Of a DNA stretch of 64,000 nucleotides, positions 1-8,642 are shown in pieces; position 1 is the stretch's first letter, and each line of letters begins with the position of its first letter. Both the position numbers and the translations under genes were made by a program. The stretch covers positions 62,001-126,000 of the forward strand of contig CAZLMM010000004.1 of NCBI GenBank assembly GCA_964560495.1. The letters run 5' to 3'. The stretch comes from UBA5069 sp964560495. Lineage in GTDB: Bacteria > Chloroflexota > Anaerolineae > Caldilineales > Caldilineaceae. The notes beneath the pieces were generated by a model. That model was not told the DNA's origin and ran no database searches. It saw only the letters and a list, made by a program, of their open reading frames with translations.

Positions 1-1
1 G

Positions 2-274
2 GAAGAGCTGTTGCCCGCGCCGGCGGATTTCAGCATGATCGGGCTGGATGGCCTCCAGCGCAACCTGCCGACGCCAGCGGGGGCGCTTGCCTTCACCCTG
101 TGCCAGACGCCGGTGGTCTTGGCGCGCGGCCCACGCGCCCAGATCGAGGTGCGCTATGCCGATGGACGGATCGAACGGAGCGACGGGTTGAGATTGTCGC
201 CAGCGCTGACGCAGCGGATCTTTCAACGCGACGGCGCGATTGGGCAGTTGGTGGTCTCCATGCCAGGTAATTGA
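2..274 (+). CDS. Partial hypothetical protein (C-terminal end only)
   Basis: An open frame enters from the left edge and ends at a TGA at 272-274, giving about 90 residues of the C-terminus of a protein whose start lies outside the window. The visible part alternates hydrophobic and polar residues (LAFTLCQTPVVLARG, then QIEVRYADGRIERSDG) in a way that suggests beta strands. I recognise no family. It converges on the lipoprotein gene at 508-2736, with a hairpin between the two. Codon use looks normal for the window, so it is probably a real gene end. Confidence 0.5.
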   Translation, partial: EELLPAPADFSMIGLDGLQRNLPTPAGALAFTLCQTPVVLARGPRAQIEVRYADGRIERSDGLRLSPALTQRIFQRDGAIGQLVVSMPGN

Positions 275-427
275 TTGTTCTGGCAACGCATCAGCCAGGT
301 CGCCAGGAGCGCATCCTGTCACCTGCCTGAATCGAAGAGTTGGCGCGTGGTGGAGAGTGATGGAAGATCTGGGTGGAGATAAAGTCGCCGCCCACATCCG
401 CAGGCGGCGTCGAAGGAATCCCTGGCT

Positions 428-482
428 GCCTATCCGAATAATCGCCATTTGTTGATGACTGGCCAAGATTATTCGGATAGGC
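428..482. terminator. Perfect inverted repeat between convergent genes
   Basis: GCCTATCCGAATAATC (428-443) and its exact reverse complement (467-482) form a 16-bp stem with a 23-nt loop. It lies between the gene ending at 274 (+) and the one ending at 508 (-), so it is placed to end transcription from both sides. There is no strong T run, so it may be only an RNA-end stabilising hairpin. The remainder of 275-507 shows no other feature. Confidence 0.5.
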
Positions 483-507
483 GTTTGCGTCTGATGGGAG
501 TATACAA

Positions 508-2736
508 TTAGCGCGGCCAATCCACGGCCTGGCGCAGCCAATCAGGCAGTTCGCCCGGAATGGCAGTAATCTGGGTCGCTGCGCCGCCGGTCGCGGGCAT
601 GACCCACAGCCCCCAGTCGCCGCTACGCTTGCTGACAAAGGCGATCTGCCGTCCATCCGGGCTAACGGCGGGCAGCCCATCCGGCGCCGGGTCGTTGGTG
701 AGGCGGGTGACGCTGCCGTCGGCCACGTTGGCGCGATAGAGTTCCCAATTGCCGTCGCGGCCATCGCTCATAAAGACCACGGCGCTGCCATCCGGCAACC
801 AGCGCGGCAAGGAGTCAGAGGCGACATTGGTGAACTGCGTGCGGTTCGAGCCATCCGTTCCCATTGTGTAGAGACCGCAATTCTGGCCTTGCGGGTCGCA
901 GCCCTTGAGGATAAGCAGCTCCTGGCTCGGATGCCAGTCTGGGTCCTTGCCAAAGTCCAGTTCGGTGTACACCATATCCGCCGGGCGCTCTCTATCCACT
1001 GCCGGCGTGATATAGATACGCCAGCGGCGGTCGCCCTGACGATTGCTGGCGAAGACGAGTCGGTCGCCGCTGGGGCTCCAGCGCGGTTGGCTATCCTCGA
1101 TGAAGCGCGAGAAGCGCAAGCGCCGACCTGTATTCACATCGTGGCCGCCCACGCCTAGCTTGTCGCTCTGTTGGCTGTAGAAGGCGAGCGTCGATCGGTC
1201 CGGGCTGAGCGCGGGTTGCATGGCGTTGTTGGCCACCATTTCAGCCTGCGCACCGGGTGTTGCCGGTACGGCGTAAATATCCTCCAACTCATATACGCGA
1301 TTGCCCTCCTGCACAACGCGCGATGCCGAGAAAAGAATGACGTTTTGAGGCACATTATATGATGCGCCGGGCTGGATTGCCGCGGTTGGCTTGGGCAGCG
1401 GCGGCGCTGGCAGGACAGGGGCGTCATCGGCGTTGCTGGCCTCGACATAGGCTGCAGCCACCCACCCTTGTTCGTTCGGGGCCGTGGGGACGCGCGCTGC
1501 CCACCATTGGCCGTCGGCGCTCCTGCCAATGATCTCACCCTCGGCGCCGAGGGGCGCAACGCCCACGATCGGGAACTGGACGCCAGGCCCAACGCGGATA
1601 TTGACGCCGAGTTGCGCCGTAACGCGACCGGTCGGGGTCTCGGCGGCTGCGGCGGCAAACGCGATGGGAGCAGCTGTCGTGTCAGCCGCCACCGGATCTG
1701 GGTCCGCGCTGGCCGGCGCGTCCGGCGCAACGACGGAGTCCGACGCCACTTCGTAGCGCAATGCCATGGCGTCATCAGCCGTGCGCATTTCGAGCACCTG
1801 ACCGTTGATCGAGTAGGTGGCTGCCGTGGTCAGCGCAGCCAAATAGGCCGCTTCTTGTTCCATGATCCCTTCAGGTTCAGCGCAGAACATCATCGAGACA
1901 GCAGCCGGCTCGATGGTGATCTGGTTGCCATCAACGGTGTAGCCCGTGACATAATTGTTACAACCCGCCGAGCCGGAGAGCGTGCCGTCTTCGGCGAAGA
2001 TGGCGGTGATCTCGGCGCCCTCCAGCATACCGACTACAGCCTCGCGTCCGTTGTTGTAGTTCGTGGCGCGCCAGACGACGCCGGTCAGGGCTGGCGAACT
2101 CTGGGCCGTCAGCGTGAGTAACGTCGCACCATCTTCGCTGAGCAGCTTGATCTGGCCGTCAACGACTTTGTAGGAGGCGACTTGGCCCAGAGCAGCCAGG
2201 ACGGCCCCTTCCTGAGCCATGACAGGCTCGTCGCATGCCATCGCTGTGAGCCCACCCAGCGTGATGGATAGTGCGTCGCCATCGAGGGTGTAACCGGCGA
2301 AGAAGCCGTTGCAGCCTGTATTGCCAGTGACCCGCCCATTCTGGAAGGTAATGGTGGCTTCGGCGACGGGCGCAACGGCGCTGCCGTCGGCAGCCGGGTA
2401 TTCGGCGACCTGCCAGGTGGCGCCTTCGAGCACGCTGCCCACGGTTCCCTCAGCCGGTTCCTCGGTGGGCGCAGCTTCCTCGGCAGGGACTTCGGTCGGC
2501 GTCGCCTCCTCAGTCGGCGTTTCGGTTGGCGCCTCGGTTGGCGCCTCGGTTGGCGCTTCGGTCGGCGCCTCGGTTGGCGCTTCGGTTGGCGCTTGCGTAG
2601 GGGCCTCCGTCGGCGCTTCAGTGGGCGCGGCCGGCTCTTCTGCCTGCTCTTCTGCACCGCCGCACGCGGCCAGAAGCAGACCGATTGCCAGCACAACGAT
2701 AAGCAAGAACGGTTTGGTACGGATTCTGTGATGCAT
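508..2736 (-). CDS. META/SH3/TolB-like repeat lipoprotein
   Basis: A 742-residue exported lipoprotein. The ATG at 2736 is preferred over one 45 bases upstream because GGAG sits 7 nt before it. A signal peptide ends in a lipobox (LLLAACGG), so the mature N-terminal Cys should be lipid-anchored. Order after that: an acidic Pro/Thr/Glu/Ala repeat linker; two META (HslJ-like) domains (ATWQVAEYPAADG..., then GVVWRATNYNNGR..., each with a GCN motif); an SH3-type domain (VNIRVGPGVQFPIVGV); and a C-terminal series of TolB/PD40 beta-propeller blades (PALSPDRSTLAFYS, PRWSPSGDRLVFAS, PAVSPDGRQIAFVS). It likely binds wall or surface ligands outside the membrane; no enzyme motif is seen. The gene stands alone. 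Confidence 0.85.
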   Translation of the reverse strand: MHHRIRTKPFLLIVVLAIGLLLAACGGAEEQAEEPAAPTEAPTEAPTQAPTEAPTEAPTEAPTEAPTEAPTETPTEEATPTEVPAEEAAPTEEPAEGTVGSVLEGATWQVAEYPAADGSAVAPVAEATITFQNGRVTGNTGCNGFFAGYTLDGDALSITLGGLTAMACDEPVMAQEGAVLAALGQVASYKVVDGQIKLLSEDGATLLTLTAQSSPALTGVVWRATNYNNGREAVVGMLEGAEITAIFAEDGTLSGSAGCNNYVTGYTVDGNQITIEPAAVSMMFCAEPEGIMEQEAAYLAALTTAATYSINGQVLEMRTADDAMALRYEVASDSVVAPDAPASADPDPVAADTTAAPIAFAAAAAETPTGRVTAQLGVNIRVGPGVQFPIVGVAPLGAEGEIIGRSADGQWWAARVPTAPNEQGWVAAAYVEASNADDAPVLPAPPLPKPTAAIQPGASYNVPQNVILFSASRVVQEGNRVYELEDIYAVPATPGAQAEMVANNAMQPALSPDRSTLAFYSQQSDKLGVGGHDVNTGRRLRFSRFIEDSQPRWSPSGDRLVFASNRQGDRRWRIYITPAVDRERPADMVYTELDFGKDPDWHPSQELLILKGCDPQGQNCGLYTMGTDGSNRTQFTNVASDSLPRWLPDGSAVVFMSDGRDGNWELYRANVADGSVTRLTNDPAPDGLPAVSPDGRQIAFVSKRSGDWGLWVMPATGGAATQITAIPGELPDWLRQAVDWPR
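2518..2632. repeat. 12-bp tandem repeat coding for the Thr-Glu-Ala-Pro linker
   Basis: About nine imperfect copies of a 12-bp unit (GGTTGGCGCCTC on the + strand) encode the repeated PTEA linker of the lipoprotein just after its lipobox. Copies differ mainly at third codon positions. Such tracts tend to vary in copy number between strains. Confidence 0.75.
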
Positions 2737-2868
2737 TGTTTTTCTCCATTTCATAAGGTTGATAGTAACCAGTCCGCTCACAGCCCGTTGACGGCGAACA
2801 GACTGATGGCGCCGCGCTCAAAGGGTCTCTCAGCCAATCTCCGCTCCTCAATCTCCAGATAGAGAGTG

Positions 2869-4776
2869 TTACGGCGTGACGATGTTGAACCAGAACTCGA
2901 AGGTGTCGAGCAGCGACAGGAACTCAACTAGCTTTTCCGGGTTGCCGTCGATGCTCGCTTCGCCTGTGGCCAGCTTCTCGGCCAGTTTGGCCTCGCCCAG
3001 CACGACCTCGTCCAGCGCCGCGCGGGTCATGGTCAGCGAGGCGTCGGCCTCGGCGCTCTGCTTGCCTTTCGCGTAGTTCAGCACGCAGTTCTCGACCACC
3101 AGCAGATACTGCTCACCTGTGTCGGTGAAATTAGCGTTGAAGACCAGCTTCTTGCCCGCCGTTTTTGGCCCGATCAGGCGCACAGCAAGCAGGTCGAAGA
3201 ACATATCCAGCGACATCGCCTTGATCACATCCGGGCTGGCCGTCTTGGGCGCGCCCAGGTCGATCACACCATCGCGCAGCTCCTTGGCGGCGCTGAGGTA
3301 GAAGTTGCGCCAGGGGCCGGACTCCGCCTGATAGCCCAGTTGCTCCAGCGCGTCGGCTTGTAGGTCGCGCGCAGCTTTGTTGTCCGGGTCGGCGAAGACC
3401 AGGTGATTGACCACCTGCGCCACCCAGCGATACTCGCCCTGCTCGAACGATTTGCGCGCCTGCGCCAGCAGATTGTCCGCGCCGCCCATGAATTCGACGT
3501 ATTTCTTGCCAGCAGCCTCCGGCGGCAGCGGGTGCAGGGTGGCGGGATTGCCGTCGAAGAAGCCCAGATAGTGCTGGTAGACCGCTTTGACGTTGTGGCT
3601 GACCGTGCCGTAGTAGCCCCGGTTGTACCAGGCGTCGAAGAGTTCGGCCGGGAGTTGGCTCTCGACGATCTCCGGGATTTCGAGCAGTGTGTAGCCCTGA
3701 TTGGCCAGGCGCATAGTCTCGTCGTGGATGTACTTGTACATGTCGCGCTGCTTCTTCAGGTAGTCCAGACCCGCCTGCGCGCCCCAGGTCGGCCAGTGGT
3801 GCGAGGAAAAGACCACATCGTAGCGGCCGTCGAACAGATCGATCGCCTCGTCGATGTAGTGCGCCCACACCTTGGGGTTGCGCACGATCGCCCCGCGTAG
3901 GGTGTAGAGATTGTGCATGTTGTGTGAGACGTTCTCCGCCATGCACAAGGCGCGGCGCTGGGGGAAAAGGAAGTTCATCTCCGCCGGCGCTTCCGTGCCC
4001 GGCGTGAGTTGGAACTCGATTTCCACGCCGTCGATGACCATGACCTGACCGGTGTGGGTGATGAGATCGGTCGGTGCGATGAGCGTGGGCACGCCGGATG
4101 AAGCCGTCTGCCCCAGGCCAGCGCCGACCTGCCCGGTGGGGTCTTGGGGCAGCAGGGTGCCATACATGTAGCTGGCGCGGCGGCTCATCACGTTGCCGGC
4201 GATGACGTTCTCGCTGATGGCGAACTCCATGAAGCGATCCGGGGCGATGACCTTCACCCGACCCGCCTGCACGTCGGCCTGGGAAATCACCCCTTTCACA
4301 CCGCCCCAATGGTCGATGTGGCTGTGGGTGTAGATGACCGCAACGATGGGCTTGCGACCGATGTGTTGATAGACCAGCGCCATGCCAGCCTCGGCGGTGG
4401 GCGGGGTGATCAGCGGGTCGATGACGATGTAGCTGGCGCCGGTGTCGACGATGGTCATGACCGACAGATCGAAGTCGCGGATCTGGTAGATGCCATCGGT
4501 CACCTGGAAGAGACCCTGATAGCGAGCGTTCAGGCGAGATTGCCGCCACAGGCTGGGGTTGACGCTGGGCGGGGCTGTCTCTGCTTCCAAAAACGCAAAA
4601 GCATCGAGGTTCCAGACCGGACGCCCGCTCTGGTCGCAGATGACCGGATCATCCAGCGTGGCAATGAAGCCACGGCTGGCAAGTTCATAGTCCTGGGCGT
4701 TGCTCCAGTTCAACTGCTGCAGGAGCGCCGCGTTTGCTGTTGCGGTGAAGCCAGTTGCATCTTTACGTTGTGACAT
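2869..4776 (-). CDS. Alkyl sulfatase (SdsA1-type metallo-beta-lactamase fold)
   Basis: A 635-residue enzyme expected to hydrolyse linear alkyl sulfates such as dodecyl sulfate to the alcohol and sulfate. The metallo-beta-lactamase zinc motif is THSHIDHWGG (His151, His153, Asp155, His156), followed by the family stretch PAEMNFLFPQRRALCMAENVSHNMHNL. The middle matches the dimerisation region and the C-terminal 120 residues match the SCP2-like lipid-binding domain of the SdsA1 family. No signal peptide is seen, so it may be cytoplasmic, unlike secreted SdsA1. GAAAGGAA precedes the ATG at 4776. A perfect palindrome 27 bp upstream is a likely repressor site. The next gene upstream is a SulP anion transporter, compatible with handling of released sulfate, although they need not be co-transcribed. 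Confidence 0.9.
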   Translation of the reverse strand: MSQRKDATGFTATANAALLQQLNWSNAQDYELASRGFIATLDDPVICDQSGRPVWNLDAFAFLEAETAPPSVNPSLWRQSRLNARYQGLFQVTDGIYQIRDFDLSVMTIVDTGASYIVIDPLITPPTAEAGMALVYQHIGRKPIVAVIYTHSHIDHWGGVKGVISQADVQAGRVKVIAPDRFMEFAISENVIAGNVMSRRASYMYGTLLPQDPTGQVGAGLGQTASSGVPTLIAPTDLITHTGQVMVIDGVEIEFQLTPGTEAPAEMNFLFPQRRALCMAENVSHNMHNLYTLRGAIVRNPKVWAHYIDEAIDLFDGRYDVVFSSHHWPTWGAQAGLDYLKKQRDMYKYIHDETMRLANQGYTLLEIPEIVESQLPAELFDAWYNRGYYGTVSHNVKAVYQHYLGFFDGNPATLHPLPPEAAGKKYVEFMGGADNLLAQARKSFEQGEYRWVAQVVNHLVFADPDNKAARDLQADALEQLGYQAESGPWRNFYLSAAKELRDGVIDLGAPKTASPDVIKAMSLDMFFDLLAVRLIGPKTAGKKLVFNANFTDTGEQYLLVVENCVLNYAKGKQSAEADASLTMTRAALDEVVLGEAKLAEKLATGEASIDGNPEKLVEFLSLLDTFEFWFNIVTP

Positions 4777-4802
4777 ACCTGATTCCTTTCGAGAGGTGTC
4801 GT

Positions 4803-4820
4803 GTTACGTGGTCACGTAAC
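4803..4820. promoter_or_regulatory. Palindromic operator upstream of the alkyl sulfatase
   Basis: GTTACGTGGTCACGTAAC is a perfect 8-bp inverted repeat with a 2-bp centre, 27 bp before the sulfatase start codon. Size and symmetry are typical of TetR-family operators. No TetR gene is present in the window. Confidence 0.55.
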
Positions 4821-4857
4821 TACCAAGCATCAGAGAACAGATGATCCGCAGATTGCG

Positions 4858-4907
4858 CAGATTTCACAGAGTAACGGCTCATGCATCTGCGTAATCTGTG
4901 AAATCTG
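4858..4907. terminator. Hairpin downstream of the SulP gene
   Basis: CAGATTTCACAGA (4858-4870) and TCTGTGAAATCTG (4895-4907) form a perfect 13-bp stem with a 24-nt loop, just past the stop codon of the SulP gene on the minus strand. There is no clear T tract. The words CGCAGAT and CACAGAT recur inside it, as in dispersed intergenic repeats of many bacteria, so it may be a repeat rather than a terminator. Confidence 0.4.
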
Positions 4908-4936
4908 TGGATGATGCCTAAGCAGTTTCGCCGTCG

Positions 4937-6652
4937 CTATGATTTGTTTGCGTCGGCCTGGTCCAACCAGGCGCTGGCGGCATCGACTGCCGCATTTAGC
5001 GCCTCGCCCAACTGCGGCGTCGCCGGAAAGACATTCTCTTCGCCGATCTCATTCAGCAGACCGGTTCTGGCAAGCTGATTGAGGACAGCGGCATCGACGC
5101 CCACCAGGAGCAACTTGCTGTTGCGTGTGCGCAGCGTTTCGGCGTAACGGCGCAGCACGCCAACAAAGGTGCTGCCGATCTCCGTTCTGCCCCGCAGCCC
5201 CAAGATAATCACAGCGTTCGTTGTGTTCTCTAAGCTGGGCAGCTTTTCTTCCAGATTCTTCGCCCCGGCAAAGAAGAGGCTGCCGTACACCTGCAGCGCG
5301 GTCAGGCGATGGCTGGGCAGCGCGCTTGGCGCCGGCTGCTCCACGGGAAAGCCTTCGGGCTTGAGCACCCACTCGGTGATGACCACTTGGTTCGCTTGTT
5401 GGGCGACGTAGAGCAAGATGCTAAAGGCAACGCCGATCAGCACGGCATACTGCAAGGGCATGAACAACGTCACCAGAAAGGTCAACACCATCACCGTGGC
5501 GGGCACTTTGCCGGTGCGCCAGATCGTCTGCGCCGCTTCGATGCGCAGCCCCTGGTAGCCCGCCACGATCAACAGCGCCGCCAGCGCCGGCATCGGCACC
5601 ATCTCCACCAGCGGCGCGGCCGCCAGCACGATCACCACCACAAAGAGGCCCGCCAGAATGTTTGCCCAGCGCGAGCGCGCCCCGGCGCTTAGCAGCAGCG
5701 CCGTGCCAGAGATCGATCCGCCCGCCGGCACGCCGGAGACGAAACTGGTAGCCAGGTTGGCGGCGCCCTGCCCGAAGAAGTCGCGTGAGACGTTGGGATA
5801 CTTGCCGTCCGGGTTTGGGTAGCCCTGGCTGACGCCGGCGCCCTGGATCAGACCGATGATCGCGATGGACAAGGCGGGCAACAACAGCGAAAACAAGAGC
5901 TGCGGCGATGGCAGCGCCAGCTCAGGCAGGCTACGCGGGATGACGGCAACGTCGCCCACGGTTCTGACGCTCTGCCAGTTCAGCGTCACGCCGAACATCG
6001 GCAACGCCAGCACGCTCAGCAGTATGGTCACAACGGTGATGGCGAGGATGAAGGCGAACTTGCGCAGGCGCGTCCGTAGCAGCAGCACGATCAAGCCCAG
6101 CGTCAAGAGGCCGATGATGGTGGTCGGCGCATGCACCTGGTCGAAACGCAGCGCCAGATCGAGCGCACGCGCCACGTTGTTGGAGAAGCGGCTCTGAAAG
6201 CCGGTCAGGTCACCAAGCTGCCCCAGGATAATCAACACGGCAATGCCGTTGAGAAAGCCGGTCATCACCGCGTTGGAGACGAAGCGCACGATGAAACCGA
6301 GGCGAAAGAGACCCGCCAGCACCTGGATCGCGCCGACCAGGAGCGCCAACAGTGCCAATGCGGCGGTGCGCTCAACTTCCGGGATCTCGGCCATGGTCGC
6401 GCCAGCGGCCACCGAAAGCGCGCCAGTGGTGGAGACATTCATGTAGACCGAACTGGTGAAGATGGCCCCAACCGGAACGGCCACCATCAGCGTGTAGATG
6501 CCCAGCACTGGGTTGACCGCCGCCAGCAGCGCATGCGCCATCGCCTGCGGCACGTTGACGACCGCAAAGGTCAGGCCGGCGATGGCGTCCGATTTGAGAT
6601 TGTTGCGATCTGGACGCAGCCCACTAGCCAGCGCGTTGATACCAGCCTTCAA
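4937..6652 (-). CDS. SulP family anion transporter with STAS domain
   Basis: A 571-residue inner-membrane transporter. Residues up to about 440 form the SulP core with roughly 10-14 hydrophobic segments (opening DAIAGLTFAVVNVPQAMAHALLAAVNP, then PVGAIFTSSVYMNVSTTGALSV). The last 120 residues are a cytoplasmic STAS domain (VYGSLFFAGAKNLEEKL, VIILGLRGRTEIGSTF). Family members carry sulfate, bicarbonate or other anions; the substrate cannot be read here. I place the start at a TTG at 6652, not at the upstream end of the open frame: AAGGAAG precedes it, and it overlaps the stop of the small gene upstream (TTGA), which implies translational coupling. The longer reading adds 67 residues of unlikely, Arg-rich sequence. 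Confidence 0.85.
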   Translation of the reverse strand: MKAGINALASGLRPDRNNLKSDAIAGLTFAVVNVPQAMAHALLAAVNPVLGIYTLMVAVPVGAIFTSSVYMNVSTTGALSVAAGATMAEIPEVERTAALALLALLVGAIQVLAGLFRLGFIVRFVSNAVMTGFLNGIAVLIILGQLGDLTGFQSRFSNNVARALDLALRFDQVHAPTTIIGLLTLGLIVLLLRTRLRKFAFILAITVVTILLSVLALPMFGVTLNWQSVRTVGDVAVIPRSLPELALPSPQLLFSLLLPALSIAIIGLIQGAGVSQGYPNPDGKYPNVSRDFFGQGAANLATSFVSGVPAGGSISGTALLLSAGARSRWANILAGLFVVVIVLAAAPLVEMVPMPALAALLIVAGYQGLRIEAAQTIWRTGKVPATVMVLTFLVTLFMPLQYAVLIGVAFSILLYVAQQANQVVITEWVLKPEGFPVEQPAPSALPSHRLTALQVYGSLFFAGAKNLEEKLPSLENTTNAVIILGLRGRTEIGSTFVGVLRRYAETLRTRNSKLLLVGVDAAVLNQLARTGLLNEIGEENVFPATPQLGEALNAAVDAASAWLDQADANKS

Positions 6653-6933
6653 GATTCTTCCTTTTGACGCATCACAATGTTGTCTCGCCCCAGATATTCG
6701 ACGCCCAGCACAGGCAACCCCAGCGTTTGCAGCATGCTCAGTACACCGATCAAGGCCGATTGGTCGACCAGGTTTCCCTCCAACACGGTCTGTGCGGTCG
6801 CGCTGTCGCCAGCTGTGGACACGATGTGCAAGCCTTCCAGCCAATCCGACCACCGGATATCGAGAAAGCCCAAAACCGTGATGCGATAGGCAGCGCGATC
6901 ATGCATATGAAGCTGTTCGACTGCTGCAGCCAC
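6649..6933 (-). CDS. Small conserved-looking protein coupled to the SulP gene
   Basis: A 94-residue protein starting at a GTG with GGAGG 7 nt upstream. Central features are an ITVLGFLDIRWSDWLEG segment, a glycine-rich turn and LVDQSALIGVLSMLQTLGLPVLGVEYL. Short proteins with a WSDW...G...DQ(A/S)AL.G.L..L..LGLP pattern are familiar from Chloroflexota and actinobacterial genomes, usually unnamed; I know no biochemical function. No signal peptide or membrane segment is seen. Its TGA overlaps the TTG start of the SulP transporter, so the two are probably made together and the small protein may act on the transporter. Confidence 0.7.
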   Translation of the reverse strand: MAAAVEQLHMHDRAAYRITVLGFLDIRWSDWLEGLHIVSTAGDSATAQTVLEGNLVDQSALIGVLSMLQTLGLPVLGVEYLGRDNIVMRQKEES

Positions 6934-7007
6934 TGGTCAACCTCCAAACTCATCGGCAAATTTATCGGACGCGTGTGCGACCGTATGTTAGATAGAGTAC
7001 CGATTGG

Positions 7008-7055
7008 GAGAATAGAACGGATCAGGGCGTCCAACAGCCGATCCGTTCTATTCTC
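7008..7055. terminator. Long inverted repeat between minus-strand genes
   Basis: GAGAATAGAACGGATC (7008-7023) pairs exactly with 7040-7055 across a 16-nt loop. A second outer pair, GATAGAG (6991-6997) with CTCTATC (7067-7073), could extend it. It lies downstream of the DUF1214 fragment and upstream of the small SulP-linked gene. A T run is lacking on either strand, so it could also be an operator for the downstream pair. Confidence 0.4.
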
Positions 7056-7112
7056 TTGATCTATGCTCTATCGGCATTCCCCTAAAACGCTGCGTTCCAA
7101 TGTATCATCACT

Positions 7113-7946
7113 TTAGCCGACAGGTTCGATTTCTCCAGCGCGCCAGCTCTTGTCGAAGAACGCCAGCAGCGGCGAGTAGAAGCGCAGGAGCTGAAACCAC
7201 CCCTTGCCAGGGACAGTCTGCACCCAGTTGCCCTCGGCGACGCCGTCCGGCCGCTGCGGGCCGTAGTAGATCGTCGTCGAGCCGTCCGGGTTCGGCGTAG
7301 CCGCCGGGGTCGGATAGTTCTGGCTGCCAGCCCGCGGGAAGCGTTGCGGGGTGCGCAACATCGATCTGGTCTGGTTGTCGTAGACGGTGGTCGACCAGAA
7401 CAGCCCCGCCGGGATGTCAGGAGGCAGCACCATCCGGTAGGTCTTGCCGCCGTCCAGCGGCCGACCGTTGCTGTTGAGGTTGGCCGCCAGGTACTGCGAG
7501 CCGATGTTCGGCAGGCGCATGCACATAGCCGGCGTGATGCCGGTGGCCACGTAGAACATCGACGTGCGAGCGTTCAGCCGGCGGGTGTGCAGGGCGGGGT
7601 ATGGCTCCACGGCGCTGTCGGGTTTGATGTTCGGCAGCGGGTCGAGGAACTCGAAGCCGCCGCCGAACAGCATGTTCCACCAGGCGTTCGGTTCGTCGTA
7701 GTAGCGCCACCGGTCGTCAGGATGCGCTCCCACGCCCAGCATACGCGACGCTGCGTTACCTGTTGCCACGGCCTCCTCCAGAATGGCGCGCAGGCGGGCG
7801 TCGGGGGCGAAGGTCTCATCTTTGCGGATGCCGCTAGCCGCAAACAGCCCGGCAAGTTCCGGATCCAGGACCGAGGCCGGCTCATGCTGGACAAGCTCGT
7901 TCAGCATCTCGAAGTAGCCGAAGTCATTCGGCGCGATGGTGTTCAT
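7113..7946 (-). pseudogene. DUF1214 protein lacking its DUF1254 half
   Basis: The 277 residues match the C-terminal two thirds of the DUF1254/DUF1214 family (usually about 450-490 residues). Seen are NDFGYFEMLNELVQHEPA, FAPDARLRAILEEAVATGNAASRML, and the DUF1214 core YPALHTRRLNARTSMFYVATGITPAM, GGKTYRMVLPPDIPAGLFWSTTVYDNQTRSML and GNWVQTVPGKGWFQLLRFY. The N-terminal DUF1254 domain is absent. The frame stays open upstream only to the TAG that ends the HlyD gene at 7977, and the intervening residues (DVEGSGLE) still look like the family. The 5' half therefore seems to have been deleted, with the junction at or next to the HlyD stop. No good ribosome site precedes the ATG. A shortened functional protein is possible but less likely. 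Confidence 0.6.
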
Positions 7947-7976
7947 TTCCAGCCCGCTGCCTTCGACGTCGCTTGT

Positions 7977-8627
7977 CTATTTTTCCGATTCTACTTCCTC
8001 GAAATGGACATCGGCCGGCATGCCCGGTTTGAGTTTCCCCTGACCATCGCCCAATGAGAGGCGGACGGCAAAGACCGTGGTCTTGCGTCCCTCGGTGGTC
8101 TGCACATTGCGCGGGGTAAACTCGGCTCGATCGGCGATATGAACGACCGTGCCGGTGAAGGTCTCTGTGGGGAACGAGTCTACGGTGACGGGATGCGTTT
8201 GACCCAGACGAATCTGACCGTAGCGATCTTCCGGCACGTAGACGGTCAGTTCTAGATCGGTCAGATCTGCCACTGTGATCAGCGGCGCACCGACTGCCAC
8301 CACTTCGCCCGGCTCTACAGAGCGATAGAGCACTACGCCGGAGAGAGGAGAGGTGATGCGTTCACGCGCGGCGCCAGAAGTCCGTGCACTAGAGTTGAGG
8401 TGCACTTCCGCCAGCGGCTGGCCGCTTTCCACCCCATCGCCCTCTTGCACCATGATGCTGGTCACGCGTCCACCGAACTCCGAGCCGAGCCGCACTTCAG
8501 TCGCTTCGATGGAGCCAGAGATGATCATCTGCCGATTCGGCAGAAAGGCCGGCAGCGCGTAATAGGCGGCGACCGCCAACGCAACAACGAACACAAGCGG
8601 AATGATCCGTTTTGGATTGGGGTGCAT
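7977..8627 (-). CDS. HlyD-type membrane fusion protein, short form
   Basis: A 216-residue periplasmic adaptor anchored by one N-terminal membrane segment (IIPLVFVVALAVAAYYAL). The biotinyl-lipoyl-like half motif is present (SGSIEATEVRLGSEFGGRVTSIMVQEGDGVESGQPLAEV), followed after a very short link by the return strand (ITSPLSGVVLYRSVEPGEVV) and the beta-barrel (LELTVYVPEDRYGQIRLGQ). The alpha-helical hairpin that normally separates the two lipoyl halves, about 100 residues or more, is missing. ATG 8627 is chosen because AAGGAAG sits 7 nt before it. It follows the ABC-2 permease gene by 15 bp, so both are one operon. Adaptors of this type usually work with an ABC exporter; here no ATPase gene is adjacent. 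Confidence 0.8.
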   Translation of the reverse strand: MHPNPKRIIPLVFVVALAVAAYYALPAFLPNRQMIISGSIEATEVRLGSEFGGRVTSIMVQEGDGVESGQPLAEVHLNSSARTSGAARERITSPLSGVVLYRSVEPGEVVAVGAPLITVADLTDLELTVYVPEDRYGQIRLGQTHPVTVDSFPTETFTGTVVHIADRAEFTPRNVQTTEGRKTTVFAVRLSLGDGQGKLKPGMPADVHFEEVESEK

Positions 8628-8642
8628 GAGCAATCTTCCTTG

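Noticed and set aside
2518..2632. 12-bp repeats as regulatory iterons
   Set aside because: They are within a coding frame and encode the PTEA linker.
3131..4549. 472-residue open frame on the minus strand, out of frame with the sulfatase
   Set aside because: Shadow of the alkyl sulfatase gene; the translation is Arg/His/Gly-rich low complexity with no domain.
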